A stretch of 43,246 bases of DNA from an uncultured Eubacterium sp. GTDB lineage: Bacteria > Bacillota > Clostridia > Lachnospirales > Lachnospiraceae. The DNA is taken from positions 1-43,246 of the forward strand of contig CAMEWO010000019.1 of the NCBI GenBank assembly GCA_945946665.1, given 5' to 3'. Shown one piece after another: positions 15,882-24,154 of the stretch. The translations under genes were made by a program, and so were the position numbers. A model generated the notes under the pieces. The model saw nothing but the letters and a program-made list of their open reading frames with translations. It was not told the DNA's origin and ran no database searches. The number at the start of each line of letters is the position of its first letter. Position 1 is the first letter of the stretch.

Positions 15882-17216
15882 ATGAGCAGATTTTCTAAAA
15901 ATGACATATTCAGAATAGTTGAGGAAGAGGATGTTGAATTTATCCGTCTTCAGTTCTCAGACATATTCGGAGTACTTAAGAATGTAGCTATAACATCAAG
16001 CCAGCTGGAGAAGGTACTTAATAACCAGTGCATGTTTGATGGTTCATCAGTGGAGGGTTTTGCAAGAATTGAGGAGTCAGATATGTATCTGCGTCCTGAC
16101 CTTGATACATTTGCTATTTTCCCATGGAGACCACAGCAGGGTAAGGTTGCCAGACTTATATGTGATGTATACACACCAGATGGCAAGCCATTTGAGGGTG
16201 ATTCAAGAAATGTACTTAAGAAAGTAATCAAGGAAGCTGCTGATATGGGTTATGTATTTGATGTGGGCCCTGAGTGTGAATTCTTCCTGTTCCACACAGA
16301 TGACAATGGGCTGCCAACTACCCTTACCCATGAGAAAGCGGGGTATTTTGACCTTGGCCCTACAGATTTAGGCGAGAATGTGAGAAGAGATATGGTTCTT
16401 ACATTAGAAGATATGGGCTTTGAGATTGAAGCATCCCACCATGAGGTTGCACCTGCACAGCATGAGATAGATTTTAAATATGACGAGGCCCTGACTACAG
16501 CTGATAATATTGAGACATTTAAGCTTACTGTAAAGACAATTGCAAAAAGACATGGACTGTACGCGACATTTATGCCAAAGCCAAAGTTCGGTATTAATGG
16601 TTCGGGAATGCATGTGAATATGTCTCTTGCAACAGTGGATGGACGAAATATATTTGCAGATGAGAAGGATACTTTAGGACTTTCACAGGAAGCGTATCAC
16701 TTCATTGCGGGTATTCTTGCCCATGCAAAGGGAATGACAGCAATTACTAATCCTCTGGTTAATTCGTACAAGAGACTTGTTCCTGGATATGAGGCACCTG
16801 TATATATTGCATGGTCAGCCACTAACAGAAGTCCGCTGGTGAGAATCCCTGCATCAAGGGGTAACGGAACAAGAATAGAATTAAGGAATCCAGACCCTTC
16901 TGCCAATCCATATCTGGTACTGGCTTTATGTCTGGCAGCAGGACTTGATGGAATTAAGAATAAGCTGGAAGTTCCTAAGAGTGTAGACTGCAATATATTT
17001 GAGATGACAAATGAACAGAGAGAAGCTGCAGGAATCGAAACTCTTCCTGGGGATTTAAAGGAAGCGGTAGACTGCATGAAAGAGGACGGATTCATCAGGG
17101 AAGTTCTTGGAGAGCATATTTTTAACAAATATACTGATGCAAAGCTTGCTGAGTGGGATGAGTACCGCACCAAAATATCACAGTGGGAGATTGATGAATA
17201 TCTGGCTAAATTCTAA
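15882..17216 (+). CDS. glnA: Glutamine synthetase type I (GSI-alpha)
   Basis: 444 residues, the length of the GSI-alpha class; makes Gln from Glu, ammonia and ATP as a cytosolic dodecamer. Motifs include [20 protein letters not shown] (with the Arg used for feedback inhibition in Bacillus), [17 protein letters not shown] and [25 protein letters not shown]. No adenylylation-loop insert of the beta class is seen. CGGAGGGG precedes the ATG. A TATAAT at 15844-15849 suggests a leader of only about 25 bases. The ANTAR gene follows by 14 bases and is probably cotranscribed. Confidence 0.96.
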   Translation: MSRFSKNDIFRIVEEEDVEFIRLQFSDIFGVLKNVAITSSQLEKVLNNQCMFDGSSVEGFARIEESDMYLRPDLDTFAIFPWRPQQGKVARLICDVYTPDGKPFEGDSRNVLKKVIKEAADMGYVFDVGPECEFFLFHTDDNGLPTTLTHEKAGYFDLGPTDLGENVRRDMVLTLEDMGFEIEASHHEVAPAQHEIDFKYDEALTTADNIETFKLTVKTIAKRHGLYATFMPKPKFGINGSGMHVNMSLATVDGRNIFADEKDTLGLSQEAYHFIAGILAHAKGMTAITNPLVNSYKRLVPGYEAPVYIAWSATNRSPLVRIPASRGNGTRIELRNPDPSANPYLVLALCLAAGLDGIKNKLEVPKSVDCNIFEMTNEQREAAGIETLPGDLKEAVDCMKEDGFIREVLGEHIFNKYTDAKLAEWDEYRTKISQWEIDEYLAKF

Positions 17217-17230
17217 ACTGGAGGGATTAT

Positions 17231-17782
17231 ATGTCAACAATAATTGTGGCGTTCCCGAAAATAGATGAAGCGAAAGCAATACGGAATCTTCTTGTGAGAA
17301 AGGGCTATGATGTGGCACCGCCCTGTGTGACAGGAAACCAGGTTATCAATCTGGCGGATACACTTTCTGATGGAATTATAATATGTGGTTACAAGCTGTC
17401 AGATAATATGGTGTACACTGAGCTTAATGAATACAAACCAAAAAGCTTTGAGATGCTTCTTGTTGCCTCAAGCAATCTGTGGAGTGACTGTCAGGATAAC
17501 GATATAGTCTGCGTGGCTATGCCAATAAAGGTTAACGACCTGATTTCGACTCTGGAGATGATGCTGGAAGCACAGATAAGACGCAGGAGAAAGTTAAGAA
17601 GTGCACCGAGAAAAAGAAGCCCTGAGGAACTTAAGATTATTGACGAAGCGAAGCATGTGCTCATGGAGCGTAATAATATGTCCGAGCCGGAAGCTTTCCG
17701 CTACATTCAGAAGTGCAGCATGGACAGCGGCAACACCATGGTAGAATCTGCACAGATGGTTATGGGAATATATGTTAATTAA
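17231..17782 (+). CDS. ANTAR-domain regulator with degenerate receiver
   Basis: 183 residues. Residues 1-115 resemble a CheY receiver, but the position of the phosphoacceptor Asp reads IIICGYKLSD, so it cannot be phosphorylated there; the late Lys (MPIK) is kept. A basic coiled-coil linker (RRRRKLRSAPRKR) leads to a C-terminal ANTAR domain (EELKIIDEAKHVLMERNNMSEPEAFRYIQK). ANTAR proteins bind paired RNA hairpins and prevent transcription termination. Its place directly after glnA suggests nitrogen-related control. No ANTAR target hairpins are seen upstream of glnA. GGAGGG precedes the ATG. Confidence 0.87.
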   Translation: MSTIIVAFPKIDEAKAIRNLLVRKGYDVAPPCVTGNQVINLADTLSDGIIICGYKLSDNMVYTELNEYKPKSFEMLLVASSNLWSDCQDNDIVCVAMPIKVNDLISTLEMMLEAQIRRRRKLRSAPRKRSPEELKIIDEAKHVLMERNNMSEPEAFRYIQKCSMDSGNTMVESAQMVMGIYVN

Positions 17783-17792
17783 TGGAGGGTAT

Positions 17793-18662
17793 ATGAAGTT
17801 TACTAAAATGCATGGAGCCGGTAACGACTACATATATGTGGACTGCACTGGGGTGACTGTTGATAATCCTGTGGAAATGGCTGTTAAAGTCAGCAATGTA
17901 AGATTTGGAATTGGCTCAGACGGACTTATTCTTATCAAGCCTTCGGATAAGGCAGATTTCTTCATGGAAATGTACAACGCAGATGGCTCGCAGGGCAAAA
18001 TGTGTGGTAACGGAATCCGCTGTGTGGGTAAGTATGTATATGATAATGGCCTTACCAATAAGACAACAGTAACAATAGATACACTTTCAGGAGTAAAAAC
18101 ATTAAAGCTTAATATTGGTGATGATGGAAAGGTGGCTTCTGTGGTAGTTAATATGGGAGCACCAATACTTGTTCCATCAGAGGTGCCAGTTAAGCCTGAA
18201 TTCTTTGGGTTATCACCAGATGAAAAGGAGCCTGTGGTATCAAGGCCTCTCATGGTAAATGGCGGGGAATACCAGGTTACATGTGTTTCTATGGGTAATC
18301 CTCACGCTATTGTATATCTTGATAGTGATATAGATATTAAAAAATTTGAAATTGAAAAAATCGGACCTTATTTTGAACGCCATGAAGCATTTCCTGAACA
18401 GATTAATACTGAATTCATTCAGGTTGTGGACAGGAAAAATCTTAATATGCGTGTGTGGGAGAGAGGTTCAGGTGAGACCTGGGCATGTGGCACAGGAGCA
18501 TGTGCCAGTCTGGTAGCAACTGTTCTCAACGGATTGTGTGATGATGACGCAGTGCTTCATCTTATGGGAGGAGACCTGCACATCAGATGGGACAGAACAG
18601 CTGATACAGTGTATATGGAAGGCCCGGCAGTGACAGTGTGCAGCGGGGAATTCTATGAATAA
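17793..18662 (+). CDS. dapF: Diaminopimelate epimerase
   Basis: 289 residues from the ATG at 17793, preceded by GGAGGG; the in-frame ATG at 17772 lies within the end of the previous gene. It converts LL- to meso-diaminopimelate for lysine and peptidoglycan synthesis. Both catalytic Cys motifs are present: MCGNGIRC (near residue 72) and GETWACGTGACAS (near residue 226). MHGAGNDY is the N-terminal family signature. It lies 10 bases after the ANTAR gene in the glnA cluster. Confidence 0.96.
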   Translation: MKFTKMHGAGNDYIYVDCTGVTVDNPVEMAVKVSNVRFGIGSDGLILIKPSDKADFFMEMYNADGSQGKMCGNGIRCVGKYVYDNGLTNKTTVTIDTLSGVKTLKLNIGDDGKVASVVVNMGAPILVPSEVPVKPEFFGLSPDEKEPVVSRPLMVNGGEYQVTCVSMGNPHAIVYLDSDIDIKKFEIEKIGPYFERHEAFPEQINTEFIQVVDRKNLNMRVWERGSGETWACGTGACASLVATVLNGLCDDDAVLHLMGGDLHIRWDRTADTVYMEGPAVTVCSGEFYE

Positions 18663-18698
18663 GAGTGACGGGATATGTTTTGAAAGGAGATTGGAAGT

Positions 18699-19331
18699 AT
18701 GGCGATGACTGAGATGAGAATGGATGAATTCTTAAATGAACTTTCCAGCAAGGCAGCAGTGCCGGGAGGCGGAGGTGCCAGCGGCTATGCGGCAGCTTTG
18801 GGAATGGCGCTGGGTACCATGGTAGCTAATCTTACAACTGGAAAGAAGAAGTATGCAGAATATCAGGAGGAGATTGAGGATATTATTGATAAATCCCAGA
18901 TTCTTACCGGAGAACTGGCAGAATTCATGGATAAGGATGCAGAGAGCTTTGAACCTTTATCTAAAGCCTACGGACTTCCAAAGGATACAGAAGAACAGAT
19001 ACAGGAAAAAGACAGGATAATGGAGGCGGCACTTCTTGATGCCAGCAAAACTCCACTTGAACTCATGGAAAAAATATATGAGTCAATGCTTATCTTACAG
19101 AGACTTTCTGTTGTGGGCAGCAGTCTTGCAATCAGTGATGTGGGTGTGGGAATCCAGATGGCGAAAGCAGCCCTTAACGGAGCTTCCCTTAATGTATTTA
19201 TTAATACAAAGCTTATGAAGAATACTGATGCTGCGAAGGATTTTAATGCAAAGGCAGATGAGATTCTTGACAAGGGAAATAAGCTGGCAGATGATGTGTA
19301 TGCTGCAGTTGTTGGCAGAATAAGAAATTAA
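18699..19331 (+). CDS. fchA: Methenyl-THF cyclohydrolase (FchA/FTCD_C family)
   Basis: 210 residues, all-helical cyclodeaminase/cyclohydrolase family. The hallmark is PGGGGASGYAAALGMALGTMVANLT (residues about 22 onward), the folate-binding Gly-rich loop. FchA hydrolyses 5,10-methenyl-THF to 10-formyl-THF in the cytosol. It is 42 bases upstream of folD, whose product lacks cyclohydrolase residues, so the two genes together supply the dehydrogenase and cyclohydrolase steps. Formiminotransferase cyclodeaminase is a paralogous possibility, but there are no histidine-degradation genes nearby. AAAGGAG precedes the ATG. Confidence 0.88.
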   Translation: MAMTEMRMDEFLNELSSKAAVPGGGGASGYAAALGMALGTMVANLTTGKKKYAEYQEEIEDIIDKSQILTGELAEFMDKDAESFEPLSKAYGLPKDTEEQIQEKDRIMEAALLDASKTPLELMEKIYESMLILQRLSVVGSSLAISDVGVGIQMAKAALNGASLNVFINTKLMKNTDAAKDFNAKADEILDKGNKLADDVYAAVVGRIRN

Positions 19332-19373
19332 GAATTAGAAAATAATGCGTGATGCGATAGAATGGAGATAAAT

Positions 19374-20210
19374 ATGGAAATACTTAAAGGGCTGCCTGTG
19401 GCTAATGCTATTAATGAAAAACTTATTGAAGAGGTTAAAGATTTGAAAGGACCTCTCCCAAGACTGGCAATAATAAGAGTGGGAGAAAGACCTGATGACT
19501 GTTCTTACGAGAGAGGAGCAGTAAAGAAGATGGAAAAAGTTGGGTTCAGATGCTCTACATTTGCATTTCCTGGGGATATAGACAATGACACGTTTCAGGC
19601 TGAGTTTGACAAGATTAATAATGATGATGATATTGATGGAATACTGCTTCTGCGCCCTCTTCCAAAACAGCTGGATGAGAGAAGCATAGAGGAAAGAATT
19701 GACCCAAGAAAGGACCTGGATGGAATATCACCAATGAATCTTGCAAAAGTATTTGCAGGTGATGAGACAGGATATGGACCATGTACAGCTGAAGCAGTTA
19801 TTGAAATGCTGGATTTCGCAGGGATTGACCCTAAGGGCAAGAGGGCAACGGTAGTAGGCCGAAGCCTTGTAATAGGAAAGCCTGTGGCAATGATGCTTAT
19901 GAAGAGAAATGCTACTGTTACGGTGTGCCATACTAAAACTGCTGACATGGCAGGAACATGTAAGAATGCAGAAATACTTGTGGCAGCAGCAGGCAGTGCC
20001 AAGATGATTAATAAAGATTTCGTGGCACAGGATGCAGTTGTAATTGATGTAGGCATTAACGTGGATGAGAATGGAAATCTGTGCGGAGATGTGGATTTTG
20101 CGGATATTGAAGGCAGGGCAGCCATTGCAACACCTGTACCTGGTGGCGTTGGTTCTGTTACCACCTCAGTTCTTGCAAAGCATCTGCTGAAAGCGGCTAA
20201 GGCAAGGTAA
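19374..20210 (+). CDS. folD: Methylene-THF dehydrogenase, FolD family, cyclohydrolase residues missing
   Basis: 278 residues from the ATG at 19374; the ATG at 19362 is part of the ribosome site. FolD normally has both dehydrogenase and cyclohydrolase activity. An ungapped comparison with E. coli FolD over the VG..Y..VGF block puts Tyr45 at the conserved Tyr but Ala49 where the catalytic Lys54 stands. The Gln of GILVQLPLP is Leu93 (GILLLRPLP). Asp116-Gly117 (KDLDG) and the cofactor motifs VVGRSLVIGKP and PVPGGVGS remain. It is therefore probably a dehydrogenase only, with FchA doing the hydrolysis. Confidence 0.93.
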   Translation: MEILKGLPVANAINEKLIEEVKDLKGPLPRLAIIRVGERPDDCSYERGAVKKMEKVGFRCSTFAFPGDIDNDTFQAEFDKINNDDDIDGILLLRPLPKQLDERSIEERIDPRKDLDGISPMNLAKVFAGDETGYGPCTAEAVIEMLDFAGIDPKGKRATVVGRSLVIGKPVAMMLMKRNATVTVCHTKTADMAGTCKNAEILVAAAGSAKMINKDFVAQDAVVIDVGINVDENGNLCGDVDFADIEGRAAIATPVPGGVGSVTTSVLAKHLLKAAKAR

Positions 20211-20233
20211 TCACAGTATTATCAAAATTATGC

Positions 20234-20262
20234 TTGAATTAGCAGCTGTCTTATGTTATGAT
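20234..20262 (+). promoter_or_regulatory. Promoter of the T-box/aspS operon
   Basis: TTGAAT (20234-20239), a 17-bp spacer and TATGAT (20257-20262) with a TG one base upstream (extended -10). Start of transcription should be near 20269. Confidence 0.75.
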
Positions 20263-20268
20263 ACGAAA

Positions 20269-20610
20269 CGATAGCAGGGATATATGCTCTGTTATTGTTC
20301 AGATTAGATGAATATTTAAATGCTATGAAAGAGACTGCTTTTCATGGAACCTGACAGGAAAGATTAACGCCATCGACTGAAAGCGTTCACAGGGAATTGC
20401 CAAGTGGAACACTCTGGAGCAGAGCAGCTGAAACTAAGTAGGCTGTTACGTCGTACGCGTTAAGTATGTTGAAAGTGGAATAATAAGACCGGCTATGAGA
20501 GAATTTGATTGTAGCTGTGTCCGGTTTATTCAATGCGGGTGGTACCGCGGATGACTAAGTTTATTCGCCCCGGAATGCGTTAATCGTGTTCCGGGGTTAT
20601 TATTTTTATT
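20269..20610 (+). promoter_or_regulatory. T-box riboswitch upstream of aspS-gatCAB
   Basis: The T-box core GCGGGTGGTACCGCGG lies at 20535-20550 and includes the TGGT that reads the tRNA acceptor end. The downstream terminator pairs CCCCGGAA (20568-20575) with TTCCGGGG (20589-20596), followed by a T-rich stretch. The conserved AAGTAGG...ACG...CGTTA segment is at about 20434-20462. Just before the CTCTGGAGCAGAG hairpin, GTGGAACA (20405-20411) carries GAAC, which contains overlapping GAA (Glu) and AAC (Asn) codons as candidate specifiers. Uncharged tRNA would stabilise the antiterminator and switch on the operon. Confidence 0.93.
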
Positions 20611-20621
20611 AAGGAGGAGTT

Positions 20622-22367
20622 ATGGCGAACATTTACAGAGACAGGGTTTTGAACCAGGTTACAGAGGCTGATATTGACAGCACATTGAGAGTGGCAGGAT
20701 GGGTTGAGAACATTCGTGACCACGGTGGAGTTTCATTTATTGATTTAAGAGATATGTATGGTGTACTTCAGGTGGTAATCAGAGACCCTGAGCTTCTTAA
20801 GGGAATTAAGAAGGAGGAGTGCATCAGCGTCAGCGGTATTATTGAGAAGAGAGATGAGGAAACATATAATCCTAAGATTCAGTCAGGTACAATTGAGCTC
20901 GATGCCAAGGAGATTAATGTTTTAGGTCAGGTATATACAACTCTTCCATTTGAGGTTATGACTTCAAAAGAGGTAAGAGAGGATGTTCGTCTTAAGTATA
21001 GATATCTGGACTTAAGAAACCAGAAGGTTAAGGATAATATTTTATTCCGTTCACAGGTTATTTCGTTCTTGAGACAGAAGATGACAGAGATGGGATTTGT
21101 TGAAATCCAGACACCAATCCTCTGTGCTTCTTCTCCAGAGGGAGCAAGAGATTATATTGTTCCTTCAAGAAAGTACAAGGGCAAGTTCTATGCCCTTCCA
21201 CAGGCTCCACAGCAGTACAAGCAGCTGCTTATGGTATCTGGATTTGATAAGTATTTCCAGGTTGCACCTTGCTTCAGGGATGAGGATGCCAGAGCTGACC
21301 GTTCACCTGGAGAGTTCTACCAGCTTGACTTCGAGATGAGCTTTGCTACACAGGAGGATGTATTCAGGGTTGGTGAGGAGGTTCTTTCTGCTACATTTGA
21401 GAAGTTCGCTCCAGAAGGCTTTAAGGTTACTAAAGCTCCATACCCAATTATCAGCTATAAGCAGGCAATGCTTGAGTTTGGTTCAGATAAGCCAGACTTA
21501 AGAAATCCATTAAGAATAATTGATGTTACTGATTTCTTCCAGAAATGTACATTTAAGCCATTTATTGGAAAGACAGTACGTGCCATTAAGGTTCATGCAG
21601 AGATGTCAAAGGGATTCCATGAGAAACTCCTTAAGTTTGCTACTTCTATCGGAATGGGTGGCTTAGGATATCTTGAGGTTCTTGAAGACAAGTCATATAA
21701 AGGACCAATCGACAAGTTTATTCCAGATGAGCTTAAGGAGGAGTTCAGAAGCCTTGCAGGACTTGAAGTTGGAGATACAATTTTCTTCATGGCTGATAAG
21801 GAAGACAGGGCTGCTTATTATGCAGGAATGATTCGTACAGAATTAGGTGAGAAGCTTGACCTTATTGAGAAGGATGCTTACAGATTCTGTTATGTTAATG
21901 ATTTCCCTATGTTCGAGAAGGATCCTGAGACTAAGCAGATTGGATTTACACATAATCCATTCTCAATGCCACAGGGCGGTCTTGAGGCACTTAATACAAA
22001 GGATCCTTTGGATATTCTTGCATACCAGTACGATATTGTATGTAATGGTGTAGAGCTTTCTTCAGGTGCAGTACGTAACCATGATATGCAGATTATGGTT
22101 AAGGCATTTGAGATTGCAGGATATGATGAGGAAGTATTAAAGAGCAAGTTCGGAGCACTTTACAATGCTTTCCAGTTCGGTGCACCACCACATGCAGGTA
22201 TGGCTCCTGGAATTGACAGAATGATTATGCTGCTTACTAATGAAGAGAATATCAGAGAGGTAATTGCATTCCCAATGAGTGGAACAGCACAGGATCTTAT
22301 GTGTGGCGCTCCTAACGAGGTTACAGAACAGCAGCTTCGTGAGGTTCACATTAAAGTCCGTGATTAA
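20622..22367 (+). CDS. aspS: Aspartyl-tRNA synthetase
   Basis: 581 residues, the size of bacterial AspRS with the GAD insertion. An N-terminal OB-fold anticodon-binding domain (about 1-110: LRVAGWVENIRDHGGVSFIDLRD) precedes the class II catalytic core (motif 2 FRDEDARADRSPGEFYQLD, motif 3 GMAPGIDRMIMLL). AAGGAGG precedes the ATG. Because gatCAB follows in the same T-box operon, it is probably non-discriminating and also makes Asp-tRNA(Asn), which GatCAB amidates. That is inference. Confidence 0.96.
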   Translation: MANIYRDRVLNQVTEADIDSTLRVAGWVENIRDHGGVSFIDLRDMYGVLQVVIRDPELLKGIKKEECISVSGIIEKRDEETYNPKIQSGTIELDAKEINVLGQVYTTLPFEVMTSKEVREDVRLKYRYLDLRNQKVKDNILFRSQVISFLRQKMTEMGFVEIQTPILCASSPEGARDYIVPSRKYKGKFYALPQAPQQYKQLLMVSGFDKYFQVAPCFRDEDARADRSPGEFYQLDFEMSFATQEDVFRVGEEVLSATFEKFAPEGFKVTKAPYPIISYKQAMLEFGSDKPDLRNPLRIIDVTDFFQKCTFKPFIGKTVRAIKVHAEMSKGFHEKLLKFATSIGMGGLGYLEVLEDKSYKGPIDKFIPDELKEEFRSLAGLEVGDTIFFMADKEDRAAYYAGMIRTELGEKLDLIEKDAYRFCYVNDFPMFEKDPETKQIGFTHNPFSMPQGGLEALNTKDPLDILAYQYDIVCNGVELSSGAVRNHDMQIMVKAFEIAGYDEEVLKSKFGALYNAFQFGAPPHAGMAPGIDRMIMLLTNEENIREVIAFPMSGTAQDLMCGAPNEVTEQQLREVHIKVRD

Positions 22368-22390
22368 CATGAATTGAAAGGAGCAGCTTT

Positions 22391-22684
22391 ATGGCTAATG
22401 TTATTGATGATGCAACTATAGAGTATGTTGGAATCCTTGCAAAGCTTGAACTTTCTGATGAAGAAAAAGAACAGGCAAAGAAGGATATGGCAAGTATGCT
22501 TGATTATATTGACAAGCTTGGAGAACTGGATACAACAGGTATTGAGCCTATGTCTCATGTTTTCCCTGTAGAGAATGTTATGAGGGAGGATGTTGTAACT
22601 AATGGTGACGGAAGTGAAGAGACACTTGCCAATGCACCAGAAAGACATGATACCTCATTTGTAGTACCTAAGACAGTTGATTGA
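22391..22684 (+). CDS. gatC: Asp/Glu-tRNA amidotransferase subunit C
   Basis: 97 residues, typical GatC. It stabilises the GatA-GatB complex by wrapping between the subunits. The pattern [17 protein letters not shown] at the start and the [17 protein letters not shown] segment are typical of the family. AAAGGAG precedes the ATG; it is 23 bases after aspS and 13 bases before gatA. Confidence 0.94.
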   Translation: MANVIDDATIEYVGILAKLELSDEEKEQAKKDMASMLDYIDKLGELDTTGIEPMSHVFPVENVMREDVVTNGDGSEETLANAPERHDTSFVVPKTVD

Positions 22685-22697
22685 TTGGAGGATGACT

Positions 22698-24143
22698 ATG
22701 GATTTGTTAAATATGAGTGCTGTCAGTCTTGCCAAGGCAATCAAGGCGGGGGAGACTACAGCGGTAGAGGCGATGGAGGCAGTTATTGCCCAGATTGAAA
22801 AGAGTGAAAAAGACCTTAACTGTTATGTGACATTTGACAAGGAAGCGGCTCTTGCCAGTGCGAAGGAAGCACAGGCAAAGATTGAGGCTGGGGAATTAAC
22901 AGGACCTCTGGCTGGCGTTCCATTTGCAATTAAGGACAATATGTGCACAAAGGGAGTGCTTACCACATGTTCATCTAAGATATTAGAGAATTTCATACCA
23001 CAGTTTGACAGTGAGGCTGTAAAGAGGCTTACAGATGCCGGAGCTGTTATCATTGGTAAGACTAATATGGACGAGTTTGCCATGGGGTCTACGACAGAGA
23101 CAAGTGCCTATGGACCTACTAAGAATCCAAGGAATACAGAACATGTTCCGGGAGGCTCTTCAGGTGGTTCTGCAGCTGCTGTTGCTGCAAATGAGTGCTT
23201 TGCCGCACTGGGGTCTGATACAGGTGGTTCAATCAGACAGCCTGCTTCATACTGCGGTGTTGTAGGCATGAAGCCAACATATGGAACTGTATCAAGATAT
23301 GGACTTATTGCATATGGCTCATCTTTAGACCAGATTGGACCTCTCTGTAAGGATGTTACAGACTGTGCAACAATTATGGAGGTAATTGCAGCCCATGACC
23401 CTAAGGATTCAACTTCTGTAGAAAGAGATAATACAGATTTCACATCTGCCCTTGTGGATGATGTTAAGGGATTAAGGATTGGTATTCCGAGAGATTACTT
23501 TGGAGAAGGTCTTGACCCAGAAGTTAAGGAGGCTGTGCTTAATGCAGCCAGGGTACTTGAAAGCAAGGGAGCAGTTGTTGAAGAATTTGATTTAAGCCTT
23601 GTAGAGTATGCAATTCCAACATATTACACAATTGCAGCTGCTGAGGCAAGCTCTAACCTGGAGAGATTCGACGGCGTGAAGTACGGATACAGAGCCGGCG
23701 ATTATGAGGGCTTACACAATATGTATAAAAAGACCCGTTCTGAGGGCTTTGGACCAGAGGTTAAGAGAAGAATTATGCTTGGTTCCTTCGTTCTTAGTTC
23801 AGGTTACTATGACGCATATTATCTTAAGGCATTAAGAGTCAAGGCTATGATTAAGAAAGCATTTGATGAGGCATTTGCGAAATATGACCTTATTCTTGGA
23901 CCTGTAGCACCTACTACAGCACCAAAGCTTGGTTCATCTTTGTCTGACCCAATTAAAATGTACCTTGGAGATATATATACAATTTCTGTAAATCTTGCAG
24001 GACTTCCGGGAATCAGTGTCCCATGTGGAAAGGATTCTAAAGGCCTTCCAATTGGTGTGCAGATGATTGGAGACTGCTTTAAAGAGAAGAATCTGATTAG
24101 AGCGGCTTATTCATATGAACAGGCTCGCGGGGAATTTAAGTAG
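22698..24143 (+). CDS. gatA: Asp/Glu-tRNA amidotransferase subunit A
   Basis: 481 residues from the ATG at 22698, placed 6 bases after GGAGG. GatA is the amidase-signature subunit that releases ammonia from glutamine. The Ser-cisSer-Lys triad is seen as Lys79 (VPFAIKDN), the GGSSGGSAAAVAA loop and GSDTGGSIRQPASYCG. Length and motifs are complete. In the complex the ammonia travels to GatB, which amidates Glu-tRNA(Gln) and Asp-tRNA(Asn). Confidence 0.96.
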   Translation: MDLLNMSAVSLAKAIKAGETTAVEAMEAVIAQIEKSEKDLNCYVTFDKEAALASAKEAQAKIEAGELTGPLAGVPFAIKDNMCTKGVLTTCSSKILENFIPQFDSEAVKRLTDAGAVIIGKTNMDEFAMGSTTETSAYGPTKNPRNTEHVPGGSSGGSAAAVAANECFAALGSDTGGSIRQPASYCGVVGMKPTYGTVSRYGLIAYGSSLDQIGPLCKDVTDCATIMEVIAAHDPKDSTSVERDNTDFTSALVDDVKGLRIGIPRDYFGEGLDPEVKEAVLNAARVLESKGAVVEEFDLSLVEYAIPTYYTIAAAEASSNLERFDGVKYGYRAGDYEGLHNMYKKTRSEGFGPEVKRRIMLGSFVLSSGYYDAYYLKALRVKAMIKKAFDEAFAKYDLILGPVAPTTAPKLGSSLSDPIKMYLGDIYTISVNLAGLPGISVPCGKDSKGLPIGVQMIGDCFKEKNLIRAAYSYEQARGEFK

Positions 24144-24154
24144 GAGGTGCCAGT

